A DNA stretch of 8,862 nucleotides from Xanthobacteraceae bacterium (GCA_030037185.1 JASHRR010000217.1:1-8862), one strand, 5' to 3'; shown: positions 1-6,859, counted from the first letter of the stretch. The notes: a model not told the origin generated them from the sequence alone. A program made the numbers and translations.

Positions 1-1
1 C

Positions 2-118
2 AATCGGTGCCGCTACAAAGGCGACCGTGGAATGAAGCGCTGGATCGGCCTGGGCGTCATCGCCGACACCCTCATCAACATCGGTTGCGGGATGGCACAA
101 GCGGCGGTGGAGGCTTAA
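2..118 (+). CDS. C-terminal end of a transposase (partial, cut by window start)
   Basis: An open frame enters from the left edge and gives 38 residues before TAA at 116-118. It reads N-R-C-R-Y-K-G-D-R-G, then M-K-R-W-I-G-L-G-V-I-A-D, then a short tail. The Arg/Lys-rich block followed by a hydrophobic 'GLGVIADTLINIG' stretch resembles the extreme C-terminus of DDE transposases, where the last catalytic helix is followed by a short tail. I recall the general pattern from ISNCY/IS1182/IS5-like elements but cannot fix the family from 38 residues. The start, catalytic residues and left end lie outside the window, so I cannot tell whether the element is intact. A strong hairpin lies 27 bases after the stop. 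Confidence 0.5.
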   Translation, partial: NRCRYKGDRGMKRWIGLGVIADTLINIGCGMAQAAVEA

Positions 119-145
119 CAAGTTCTGCCACCACCAGACGATTTC

Positions 146-173
146 AAGCCCGCCGGTCACTGTCGGCGGGCTT
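146..173 (+). terminator. Rho-independent-type hairpin after the transposase tail
   Basis: There is a perfect 10-bp stem: AAGCCCGCCG at 146-155 pairs with CGGCGGGCTT at 164-173, with an 8-base loop. It is followed by TTGCTTTG, a weak T-rich tract. It sits 27 bases downstream of the transposase stop, where a terminator for that gene would be expected. The T-tract is interrupted, so efficiency is uncertain. Confidence 0.6.
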
Positions 174-525
174 TGCTTTGCGCGGCGCTATTTGACCTCA
201 ACGACGAAAAACTGAATTTTGCGCCGGAAAGTAGCTATGTTCGCTGGGTCGTGCGTGCGTTTTCAGCCCATCCCCCACCGCCGCCGTGACGTCGAAGGTG
301 TTCGTCGTCGAACGGGTTTCACGTGATCAGATTATGCTGCACGGTCGGCCTTTCATTAGACGGTCTCGCACGGGCCAATTCGGGAAGGTCTTTACGTTCG
401 CATCAAAACGTGGGGTCGCACTGCAGGGGGGTCGTAATCAGCGCAGGTCCGGTTCACGACGCTTGGCGTGCCCGCGCTGAAAGGCTCTCTTTCCACAATG
501 GCAAGAATGGGGATCAGTTTCGCCG
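174..525. other. Intergenic stretch with no recognisable gene
   Basis: Short open frames exist here on the plus strand, but none has a ribosome binding site together with a protein-like composition. They are rich in Arg, Ser and Gly, as expected for chance frames in GC-rich DNA. The right end of the insertion sequence ending at 118 should lie in this stretch. I cannot place its inverted repeat because the left end is outside the window. Confidence 0.4.
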
Positions 526-1161
526 ATGACCACGAACACCACAGTTTATGCGCCCGTGCACATGCTCCCGGAGCGTGGGCACCTCGAACGGCTTGCTCCC
601 GGCGCGACGATCAAACGCGACGCGGAGGCCGCTCGCATTATCCTATCGTGGCCCGATCTGCGCGTGATCCTTTCACGCATGCCCGATGCGGCGATGGGGC
701 GGCACCTGCACTGGTTGCAGGGGTTCGTGCGAAGTAAGGGCGGCGGAGAGGCACTCGCGACGCGGACGCTTTCCGTCTACGGATTCGTCGTCGAACCGCA
801 GTTCGACCGCGAGGGCCGCGCCATGCGGTTGGCCGATGGCCTCACTGCGGCGACGGACGGGCTCTGCCTGCTCGCAGATGGAAAGCTGTATGATGCCGCC
901 GGGCGTGAGCTTGCTCGACGGGCCGCCGGTTTTGGGCCTGCCCGCGGCGGATCGCGTCGCCGCACGCGCCCTCGTCTGCTTGCACTCTCGATGAGGGGGC
1001 TCCTCGACGAGGACGCCGGGAAGCCCGACGAAGGGCAGCCGAAGGCGCTCAAGTCTTGCTTTTCGCTCTTGGAGCGCGCGCCCTTCCCTCGCTTCGAAGG
1101 ATTTCTTGTGCGGCGTACTCGTGAAAAGGAGGTGCCGCACCATCGGATCTTCAGATCGTGA
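526..1161 (+). pseudogene. Hypothetical protein gene with two near-compensating frameshifts
   Basis: I do not recognise the family. Residues 1-129 of the frame from ATG 526 have a convincing soluble-protein composition and G/C-biased third positions (for example TVYAPVHMLPERGHLERL, then LTAATDGLCLLADGKLYD). After GAG at 907-909 the frame becomes Arg/Gly-rich and implausible. The +1 frame then reads L-L-D-G-P-P-V-L-G-L-P-A-A-D-R-V-A-A-R-A-L-V until about 976, before hitting TGA at 992. From about 976 the original frame again reads sensibly: L-L-A-L-S-M-R-G-L-L-D-E-D-A-G. The simplest reading is an extra T at 911/912 and a lost base near 974-977, which scrambles about 21 residues. The end after residue ~180 is also of doubtful quality. 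The start has only a weak upstream purine tract (GGGGA about 11 bases away). It may be a decaying gene, a tolerated double frameshift, or two sequencing errors. Confidence 0.5.
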
Positions 1162-1604
1162 GCTCGATTGCTCGTGAGCGCCATCGCACCGCGAACTGGC
1201 TCATCGTGCACGCGACGTATTCCCGGGTGATCACTCCAACCTGAGCGCTATGCCTGGTTTAGCCTCGACTTAGAAGAACCGCCTCCAGGCGTAGAAAACG
1301 ATCTATCAAATGGTTGTACCGAAGCCATTTGAAGGGCGGGATGCTCGGCCGCGACTACTTCGTACCCGAAGGATAGAAGCCCGGCGGCATCGCGGCAGAG
1401 TCAGTCAGCCGACACGCTCTCGTAGGACAGTGCCGCTTGTGTTTTTGGCGAGATAAAGGTTCGATATTTCTCGCCACAATTTTCAGTAGCGCGCCAATAA
1501 CGGACCGCGGCAACGTGTATAAAGCGGACCAGGAAGGCGCGGCTGCGGCGCACCGTTGGCCGGTCCGCCGCTGCAACTGGTGAGTTTTATTACCTTGGCG
1601 CGCA
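1162..1604. other. Gene-poor stretch with a possible transposase relic
   Basis: No open frame here has both a start signal and protein-like composition. One plus-strand fragment at about 1327-1374 reads S-H-L-K-G-G-M-L-G-R-D-Y-F-V and then stops. It faintly resembles the 'HLK..GRLGRNYL' block near the C-terminus of IS5/IS1182-type transposases. The match is short and has no flanking support. The right part contains the hairpin described separately. Confidence 0.3.
1545..1571 (-). terminator. Possible terminator hairpin after the VIT/VWA gene
   Basis: GCGGCG (1545-1550) pairs with CGCCGC (1566-1571), and ACCG (1552-1555) pairs with CGGT (1561-1564), across one C-C mismatch and a 5-base loop. 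It starts 34 bases past the stop of the VIT/VWA gene on the minus strand. No T-run follows, so this is only a terminator-like or RNA-stabilising structure. Confidence 0.3.
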
Positions 1605-3638
1605 TCAAATGACGCCGAGCATTTCGGCGATCACACGCAACTCTTCGGGCGACCGATTGCCAAGAATGGCCTTGGCGACCCGCGCCGCAGACCGATTGCT
1701 GGAGGATTGCGATTGCGCGACGGCGGCGAGGACCAATACGATCGGGTCCGTGCCAATCAGTTCGGCGAAAGCAATGACCTCCGGCCGTTCCGCCTCAGAT
1801 TTGATAACTGCAGCGTCTCGCAGATCGAGCCCGGAGAGATCGCCGGCAAGCAGCCGGTTTGGCGAGATGTCCCAGTCAATCCTCACAATCTTCAGGCCGG
1901 CGTCCGACGAGGGAGGAGCGCTGTTGTCGAACCTAAATTGACGAACAACCGGCTGACGGCACTCGTAGTATTGCGCGCGAGACGCATCCGCGGAATAGCT
2001 GGCCATGACAGGGGTTGAGGCAGCGCGGCACAGCCCCATGGGGGCCGCGCCGGCCACGGCTGGTGCCGGTAACGCAATTTTGCGATTCGCCGGGACGCCC
2101 GCCTGAACCTCCCCCGCCTCATCGACCAGCACCAGGCTCGTCAGATGAGTCACGAGCCCTTCCGCTTGCGCCAGCACCGCAGCGTGCTCCTTTCCGAGAG
2201 AAGGGAGCGCCAGGCTCGCCGCCATGGCGGCAACGCTGCGATGGCACGTGACATCGACGGCCGGCACAGTCATGCGTCGCCATTCTGCCTCCAGAACCGC
2301 ATTCCCGCGAACGACGCGGACGCGATCAAGTGAAGCGCCGGCCGGACCGGGCTGCTCGGACGGCGCGCGGAGCGCGCCAATGGCGGTGGCCAGCAATTCC
2401 GCGATGTTATCGCCAGTGGCAACGAAGATATCGCCGCCCGACAGGGCCGCGAGGTGCCCAACGTTGGCTTCGAGGCTGTCCTCGCCGACGAGCACCACGG
2501 TGATGCGGCGGCCTTTCTGTGCCAGCGCGTGAACATCGAGCGCATAGCTTCGACCGTCGGTGATCAGCAGGACATCGCGTGCGTCGGAGCCGGCCATCGT
2601 GCCAGACAGAGCCGCCCCGATCTCCGTGCCGCCGCCAGGGCCGCGCAGGCGTGCAATCCGGGAAAGAAGCCTTTGGCGTCCGTCCTTGCGGCGCGAACCG
2701 GGATCACGCGACGAGCCGACATGCTTGAACTGATTATCGAACTCCCACAGATCGATGATGTCGGCTTCACCCAGGCTCTGGGCGATATCTGTCAGACCGC
2801 GCACGACCGCGTCGTGCTTGGTGATCGCGCCGGTCTGGCTTGAACAAGCGACACCCATCGATCCCGACCGATCAACGACAACGGCGACGTTCAGCGCTCC
2901 GTTGCCGCCTCGATGGGGTGAGACGCGCAGGGTGACTTCGCGGCCATCGGCGGCCACGCCGCGCAGCTCCTGGTCTGCCGCGTTCGTCACGAAAAGATCG
3001 ATGGGAGCGTTGAGGGCAACGCGGGGGCGGCCTTCGTCAAGGCGGGCGGCGTTGATTTCGACGACGCCATTCTTGCAGCGGACGAGCAGATCCGCGGTCT
3101 GCACGGCACCTCCGGTGAGCAGGTCGTCGGAGTCGGGAAGCCCGGACCGGCCGTAAATGTCCCCGACGGTCAGTGGAATGCGCACCTGTCCGCGATCGCC
3201 GACAAAGCTGAGCGCGGACACCCACGTCGAGGTCACCTCGATCACTCTTCCCGGACCGAGATGGGCGACCGACAGCATATGGACGCCGCGCGGGACTTCC
3301 TCGTGCAGGACCGCCGTTTTGCCGCGCTCAATGGCGTCTTCGTACTTTTCACGCGCCTCGGTGCGCCGCTGCGCGCGGGCCTTCGCGACGCGGCCATCGA
3401 TGCGCGCCTCCAGGTCGAACAGCACGGCATGCACGGGAATAGGAAAGGTAATCGTCGCTTCAATGCTTGAGAGTTCATCGTTGCGAAAAACCCGTTTCGT
3501 CACCACGGTTACAAGGCCGCCGTCGATGTCCACGTCGAAACGCGTGGAAACGAGGGGGATCGGACGCCCTGCTCCCGTGAATCCGCCTGCCGTAAAGGCC
3601 TTGAGGGGATCAATCATCGTTGGCATTGCGATCGGCAT
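1605..3638 (-). CDS. VIT domain / von Willebrand factor A domain protein
   Basis: The 677-residue product has a VIT (inter-alpha-trypsin inhibitor) domain at about residues 25-145. The typical block is seen at 93-140: A-R-E-K-Y-E-D-A-I, G-K-T-A-V-L-H-E-E, then L-G-P-G-R-V-I-E-V. A VWA domain at about 245-425 has a complete MIDAS: D256-x-S258-x-S260, T338 in GGGTEIG, and D361 in LLITDGR. Residues 497-508 (T-H-L-T-S-L-V-L-V-D-E-A) match the post-VWA motif common in VIT-VWA proteins. The C-terminal ~75 residues look helical. No signal peptide, transmembrane segment or sortase signal is visible, so I infer a cytoplasmic protein, unlike the exported sortase-target branch. Known VWA domains bind partners through a divalent metal; the partner here is unknown. 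ATG 3638 is chosen because GGAGG (plus 3648-3652) lies 9 bases upstream. The start overlaps the merR end by 29 bases, indicating co-transcription and probable translational coupling. Confidence 0.93.
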   Translation of the reverse strand: MPIAMPTMIDPLKAFTAGGFTGAGRPIPLVSTRFDVDIDGGLVTVVTKRVFRNDELSSIEATITFPIPVHAVLFDLEARIDGRVAKARAQRRTEAREKYEDAIERGKTAVLHEEVPRGVHMLSVAHLGPGRVIEVTSTWVSALSFVGDRGQVRIPLTVGDIYGRSGLPDSDDLLTGGAVQTADLLVRCKNGVVEINAARLDEGRPRVALNAPIDLFVTNAADQELRGVAADGREVTLRVSPHRGGNGALNVAVVVDRSGSMGVACSSQTGAITKHDAVVRGLTDIAQSLGEADIIDLWEFDNQFKHVGSSRDPGSRRKDGRQRLLSRIARLRGPGGGTEIGAALSGTMAGSDARDVLLITDGRSYALDVHALAQKGRRITVVLVGEDSLEANVGHLAALSGGDIFVATGDNIAELLATAIGALRAPSEQPGPAGASLDRVRVVRGNAVLEAEWRRMTVPAVDVTCHRSVAAMAASLALPSLGKEHAAVLAQAEGLVTHLTSLVLVDEAGEVQAGVPANRKIALPAPAVAGAAPMGLCRAASTPVMASYSADASRAQYYECRQPVVRQFRFDNSAPPSSDAGLKIVRIDWDISPNRLLAGDLSGLDLRDAAVIKSEAERPEVIAFAELIGTDPIVLVLAAVAQSQSSSNRSAARVAKAILGNRSPEELRVIAEMLGVI

Positions 3639-3981
3639 GGGCAGGTTCCTCCAAAAGCTCAGTCAGAAGACATCGAATGGTATCGATAACGGGCTCGACC
3701 GGTGTACCCGAGCCGAGAAGGTTCGGATCGACGACAAGCGTCAATCCGGGCGCTACCGGGAATGGAGCGCCTTGACGCGTTTGAAGGAGCAGTCTGATCG
3801 CGGCGGGTGGAAAACCGAGGTCACGCAGGCGCGTGTACCTGGTGATCGCAGCGACGTGGCCCTCGGTGTAGTCGGCATTCGACCGCCCACCGCGGGGAGG
3901 GGGGATGAAGCCTTCTGCGACGAGGTACCTAACCTGGCGCTCCGCCAAACCCGTACGGGCCGTGAGCTCGCGAATATTCAT
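3610..3981 (-). CDS. Short MerR-family transcriptional regulator
   Basis: The 123-residue product begins M-N-I-R-E-L-T-A-R-T-G-L and continues R-Q-V-R-Y-L-V-A-E-G-F-I, the helix-turn-helix and Y-x-x-x-G arrangement of MerR proteins. The wing (R-G-G-R-S-N-A-D-Y-T) and second helical pair (H-V-A-A-I-T-R-Y-T-R-L-R-D-L-G-F) follow. After about residue 70 only ~50 residues remain, with one cysteine (C104), so a metal-sensing Cys cluster and a large ligand domain are both absent. I chose ATG 3981 because AAAGGGG lies 5 bases upstream; a TTG six codons earlier is in frame but would bury this site. It is the first gene of a two-gene unit with the VIT/VWA gene. Inverted repeats next to its start suggest autoregulation. 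The signal sensed is unknown. Confidence 0.86.
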   Translation of the reverse strand: MNIRELTARTGLAERQVRYLVAEGFIPPPRGGRSNADYTEGHVAAITRYTRLRDLGFPPAAIRLLLQTRQGAPFPVAPGLTLVVDPNLLGSGTPVEPVIDTIRCLLTELLEEPAHADRNANDD

Positions 3982-3987
3982 GCCCAC

Positions 3988-4060
3988 CCCTTTCGACAAA
4001 ACATATGTCGTAAAGGTTGCCCGGCGTCAACTCATTTCTACAATTATTTTGTCGAAAGGG
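3988..4060 (-). promoter_or_regulatory. Multi-site operator upstream of merR
   Basis: A perfect 14-bp inverted repeat is present: CCCTTTCGACAAAA at 3988-4001 and TTTTGTCGAAAGGG at 4047-4060. A third, near-identical copy, TGTCGTAAAGG, lies at 4006-4016 and faces the first, giving CCTTTCGACA-N7-TGTCG(T)AAAGG across 3989-4016. The second and third copies point the same way with matching ends 44 bases apart, about four helical turns. The proximal copy reaches into the ribosome binding site of merR. The arrangement fits cooperative binding by the neighbouring MerR protein. Binding itself is inferred. Confidence 0.55.
4000..4030 (-). promoter_or_regulatory. Putative promoter of merR-VIT/VWA
   Basis: On the minus strand TTGACG (plus 4025-4030) matches a -35 box at five of six positions. 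TATGTT (plus 4000-4005) follows after 19 bases, and CATATG (4002-4007) after 17. The 19-base spacing with TATGTT would be the long spacing typical of MerR-controlled promoters. The -10 choice is ambiguous. The inner half-sites overlap either -10. Confidence 0.38.
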
Positions 4061-4524
4061 TCACAGGGGGTTGCCCTACGCCTCGTGAGTCCCCTGATGA
4101 CACCGCACACCGCAGCACGGCGGATTGACGGGCAAGTTCGCGTATCGAGGCCCACAAAAGCCCTAACGCTCCAAGCGCATTTATCCAGGATCAGGAGAGC
4201 TGTGCGTCTAAGCTCATCTAGCCGCGATAGTCTCGCCCGCACGCTTGAGGTCGACGGCGGCAGATCTTCCATCGCACGCGCGCCCGGAGACTGGAGGAGG
4301 CCGTCTGCGCGGCAAACAATTTCGCCTTCGAATGGGACGTGGCCATCGCTGAAATCGCGAAGGTTCGATACGCCGCCGGCAGCGACTTTCACGCACTTCG
4401 ATCGACCCGAGAACTTGCAGGCGTGGGCAAACGGCGCGCTCTTTGCGCCGCAGCCACGCCGTGCCCAGTGATGGGCAGGCTTGTCTTTGCCCTCCGGGCG
4501 AACGCTAACTGAGCTACGGTTCAA
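4027..4524 (-). CDS. Doubtful hypothetical ORF with a DUF397-like stretch
   Basis: A 165-codon frame on the minus strand lies between the cytochrome and merR genes. Only residues 36-68 look protein-like: C-K-F-S-G-R-S-K-C-V-K-V-A, G-G-V, L-R-D-F-S-D-G. This faintly recalls the DUF397 pattern (S-x-C-V-E-V-A ... G-V-x-x-R-D-S-K-D). The expected downstream F-x-x-x-E-W-x-x-F block is not visible in this or the other frames. The only early start is a TTG overlapping the cytochrome stop, without a good ribosome binding site. The frame ends inside the putative merR promoter and codes through one operator arm. It may be a gene remnant or a chance frame. I see nothing else in this 530-base gap. Confidence 0.2.
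   Translation of the reverse strand: MNRSSVSVRPEGKDKPAHHWARRGCGAKSAPFAHACKFSGRSKCVKVAAGGVSNLRDFSDGHVPFEGEIVCRADGLLQSPGARAMEDLPPSTSSVRARLSRLDELRRTALLILDKCAWSVRAFVGLDTRTCPSIRRAAVCGVIRGLTRRRATPCDPFDKIIVEMS
4462..4477 (-). terminator. Hairpin downstream of the cytochrome gene
   Basis: TGCCCA (4462-4467) pairs with TGGGCA (4472-4477) with a 4-base loop. A small GCCC-TCC-GGGC hairpin lies just beside it near 4489-4499. Both are within 55 bases after the cytochrome stop. There is no T-run on the minus strand, so intrinsic termination is doubtful. Confidence 0.25.
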
Positions 4525-5452
4525 GCGAGGCGATATAGGCGGAGATCGCGACGATGTCGTCGTTGGTAAGCTTCTCGACCACGCCCTTCATCAACACGGC
4601 CCAGGTGCCAGCGCGCTCGCCGGTCGCCATGAGGTGGAGCTGCCGCGCAATGTTTACGGGCGACTGACCCGCGAGGCCCGGCACCTCGCCGAGGCCATTG
4701 AGCGCCAGGCCGTGACAGATGGTGCACGGCGTCGTCTTGCCATCGCCACCGCTTGCAACCAGAAACTGGCCTTTCGCAAGGCTGCCGGGCGGGGCATAGG
4801 CGACGAAACCGGACTTCGGATCACGCAGTTCGACGCGCTCGGGGCTCTCGGGAATTTCGATGACCCGGGAGGCGATCGGCTCAATGCCGCCTGCCGGCAA
4901 CGGCATGCGCCTCGTGCCCAGGAAATACGTCTTGGGCACTGTGTCCGCTTCGATCACGCGGGTCCAGCGCTTGACCGGAAGCGCGGCAAAATAGTCAGCC
5001 GCCGCCTTCATCTCGTCCGCGGTCATCGCGCGGGAAAACGTCAGCATGTTGGCTGCACCCTTCCGCGCGCCGCTCGCGAACTCGGCAAGCTGACGCACGA
5101 TATAGCCGGAGGGCGCGCCGGCGAGGCGAGAATTCTCCGGGTGACCCATCCCGGTAGAAAGGTGACAGCTCACGCAGGCACGCACCTGCGATCCTTTGCC
5201 GTGCGCCACGATCGTCGGCGCAGGCGGATGCTCGTCGGGAAACCAATCGGGCGGGTCGTTGAAGGAGTCGATCTGCGAGCGCGTATAGCTGCGGGTGCTG
5301 CCCGGCACGCGCTGAAGCTCGCCCGTCTCCGGCGGCCGGGGGGCGCCGGTCACCCCGGGCGGTGGAAATGCCCAATCCGGCCGCTCAGCAGCGGCAAGTG
5401 TGCCCGGCACCAATGCAAGGGCGATTGTCAAACACAGCATCCTCATGGTCAT
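4514..5452 (-). CDS. Exported diheme c-type cytochrome (cytochrome c4-like)
   Basis: The 312-residue product has a signal peptide (hydrophobic 5-20, likely cut near A-A-A at 20-22) and two heme sites: C93-V-S-C96-H97 and C243-T-I-C246-H247. After each, a cytochrome c4/c553-type fold is visible: L-A-G-x-P-x-x-Y-I-x-R-Q-L-x-E-F at 110-125, and G-L-A-G-Q-S near 259-264 with A-R-Q-L at 269-272. Met136 or Met143 and Met288 are candidate axial ligands. Each half ends with a D-E/D-D-I plus A-x-Y-x-A-x-L helix. A 70-residue Pro-rich stretch before the first heme and a ~70-residue linker (about 160-230) make it longer than plain c4 (about 190-210). The role is periplasmic electron transfer; the partner is unknown and no oxidase or dehydrogenase is next to it. 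ATG 5452 precedes the signal peptide; the ribosome site is weak. Confidence 0.88.
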   Translation of the reverse strand: MTMRMLCLTIALALVPGTLAAAERPDWAFPPPGVTGAPRPPETGELQRVPGSTRSYTRSQIDSFNDPPDWFPDEHPPAPTIVAHGKGSQVRACVSCHLSTGMGHPENSRLAGAPSGYIVRQLAEFASGARKGAANMLTFSRAMTADEMKAAADYFAALPVKRWTRVIEADTVPKTYFLGTRRMPLPAGGIEPIASRVIEIPESPERVELRDPKSGFVAYAPPGSLAKGQFLVASGGDGKTTPCTICHGLALNGLGEVPGLAGQSPVNIARQLHLMATGERAGTWAVLMKGVVEKLTNDDIVAISAYIASLEP

Positions 5453-6031
5453 GCTTTCCCGAAAGCCCGTCGCGAGCAGCGCGGGCGGCGTTTTCCCTGC
5501 CGGATGATATCATGGAACAGCCTCTAACACCCCTCGCAGCACCCGATGGGAGGACGCGACGATTCAAGGACGCCCCTGGTGGCGCTCTCGCTGACGCCCC
5601 GATGCGCTGGCGCCAATGGCGGAGCTGCCGATGCTCGAGATCGTCTCATCAATACAGATGATCTGCGACCTCACCCTCGGCGTCGGCAAGGCCGCCCATG
5701 ATTGTTATTACTCCAGGAGATCAGACTCCCTGAGAAAGCGACGCCTGCCGGCTACATCGACGCTCTTGCTCTTGCGGTTCCGCGACCGCGGTCCGCCATC
5801 GGCGAACGCCACTGCATCGCCTTGCAGGACGGCTGGCGGATCGCCGCGCACCAGCGGAATTCCAAGTGCGGTGATGAAGGCTCCGATGGCACCTGCCGCG
5901 AACCGGCCGACGAGCGAATCCAATGACCGAAAGCAAAGCTGGAAAGCACAAAGCTACCCGAGCAGTTTCCTGCAGGCGAAACCGCAGCCCGCCGCTTGCG
6001 GTGGCGACAAGCGTAATTCAGACCAACGTCC
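5453..6031. other. Gap between cytochrome and DUF2233 genes; upstream region of the cytochrome
   Basis: No gene here is certain. The 10-bp palindrome ATGATATCAT at 5504-5513 contains, on the minus strand, TATCAT, a good -10 match 51 bases or more upstream of the cytochrome start. No matching -35 is clear. On the plus strand ATG 5631 has GGCGGAG six bases upstream, and its first ~30 codons look plausible ([14 protein letters not shown]) before the composition collapses. Competing small frames on the two strands at 5702-5926 are treated separately. Confidence 0.3.
5708..5923 (-). CDS. Possible small hypothetical protein
   Basis: A 71-codon frame on the minus strand starts [11 protein letters not shown] and has one hydrophobic stretch (about 8-25, [14 protein letters not shown]) that could be a membrane helix. 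A Lys/Arg-rich tail follows. I recognise no family. There is no clear ribosome binding site before ATG 5923. A plus-strand frame over the same bases (5702-5926) is about equally protein-like and shares codon second positions, so only one of them, or neither, is real. Confidence 0.25.
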   Translation of the reverse strand: MDSLVGRFAAGAIGAFITALGIPLVRGDPPAVLQGDAVAFADGGPRSRNRKSKSVDVAGRRRFLRESDLLE

Positions 6032-6802
6032 TCAGGGCCTAGCGCTCGCCGCCCACATTCCCGCGAACCCGACCAGCTGGATCGGATCAAACCCATCTGC
6101 ATCGAGAAAAGTTGAAATCGTACCATCCAGGTAGAGAGCGTCCGGGCAATGCAATTGATCCCGGAAAAAAACCGCGAAATCGTAAAAGTCGACCCTGGCT
6201 TCCGACAATGCGAAGACCACATGGCCGGCACTGTTCACGCCGACTCCACTTCTGATTTTCACGCTGGGCGAATTGCTGTCGAACTTGCCGTTGATGATAC
6301 CCTTGCGCAGAAGCAGCGGACCGCTTTGGGCTGCTTCCAACACCCCCGCAGGGCGGGCGGCGGCGTATTCACCGGTTTCCATCACCTGCGCACCCTTGGC
6401 GGTGATAAAGAACACGCCGTTCGGCCGCATGTAGAAATTGCCGGTGGAAGCGTGCGATTTGTTGAGCGGGACAAGGGTTTTGCCGCGCTCGACTTCAAGG
6501 CCGAGAGGCTTGAAATCGGTGGAATAGATTCCAGAGTTGGTGGCGAACAAGAAGGTAGCTCCGAGCGCGCTCTGCACGGCCGCAAGGGTCGAGTAGAGCG
6601 TGCCATCGGCTTTTTTCCAATACAATCTCAGATCGACTCTTTGCAAATCGACGTCGGCGGTTTGATAGGCGACCCCGCCGGCCGTGACCCGCGCGCGCGC
6701 AACTGGTCCGTCGGCCTGGCCCGCCGGAAAGCGCCTTGAAGGCGTCGCCGCCGCGCTCACCGCCACCATCAAGGTCAAAATCAAGAGTCCAATTCGGATC
6801 AT
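6032..6802 (-). CDS. Exported DUF2233 / phosphodiester glycosidase-domain protein
   Basis: The 256-residue product has a signal peptide (hydrophobic 5-18, likely cut after A-A-A near residue 19). The DUF2233 fold, related to the catalytic domain of the mannose-6-phosphate uncovering enzyme NAGPA, is supported by the ordered motifs A-T-N-S-G-I-Y (87-93), P-L-G-L (99-102), [11 protein letters not shown] (122-132), A-Q-S-G-P-L-L (158-164), R-S-G-V-G-V-N (184-190) and D-A-L-Y-L-D-G (221-227). Length and motif order fit a complete single-domain member. Bacterial relatives are thought to act on glycosyl phosphodiesters in the envelope; the substrate here is unknown. ATG 6802 is supported by GGAG 4 bases upstream (plus 6807-6810). 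It stands alone, with a possible promoter at 6832-6859. Confidence 0.87.
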   Translation of the reverse strand: MIRIGLLILTLMVAVSAAATPSRRFPAGQADGPVARARVTAGGVAYQTADVDLQRVDLRLYWKKADGTLYSTLAAVQSALGATFLFATNSGIYSTDFKPLGLEVERGKTLVPLNKSHASTGNFYMRPNGVFFITAKGAQVMETGEYAAARPAGVLEAAQSGPLLLRKGIINGKFDSNSPSVKIRSGVGVNSAGHVVFALSEARVDFYDFAVFFRDQLHCPDALYLDGTISTFLDADGFDPIQLVGFAGMWAASARP

Positions 6803-6831
6803 CTCGCTCCACTCGTCTTTTCTAAATAGTA

Positions 6832-6859
6832 ATCCTATGAGCCGCTATAGATAGCTCAA
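6832..6859 (-). promoter_or_regulatory. Putative promoter of the DUF2233 gene
   Basis: On the minus strand TTGAGC (plus 6854-6859) is followed after 16 bases by TAGGAT (plus 6832-6837), with four of six matches to each sigma-70 box, about 30 bases before the start codon. An imperfect hairpin, TGAG...CTAT-AG-ATAG-CTCA (6838-6858), fills the spacer and could be a regulator site. Confidence 0.35.

Noticed and set aside
673..1211. Long minus-strand open frames (673-1143 and 777-1211)
   Set aside because: They mirror the plus-strand gene at 526, are Arg/Pro/Ser-rich, and lack ribosome sites; best explained as shadows of GC-rich coding DNA.
3157..4471. Long plus-strand open frames opposite the VIT/VWA and merR genes (3157-4128, 3905-4471)
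   Set aside because: Composition is Arg/Thr/Ser-rich with no domain pattern; the minus-strand genes have clear motifs and start signals over the same bases.
4481..5527. A 348-codon plus-strand open frame opposite the cytochrome gene
   Set aside because: It is the antisense shadow of a gene with two heme motifs and a signal peptide, and it has no recognisable domain of its own.
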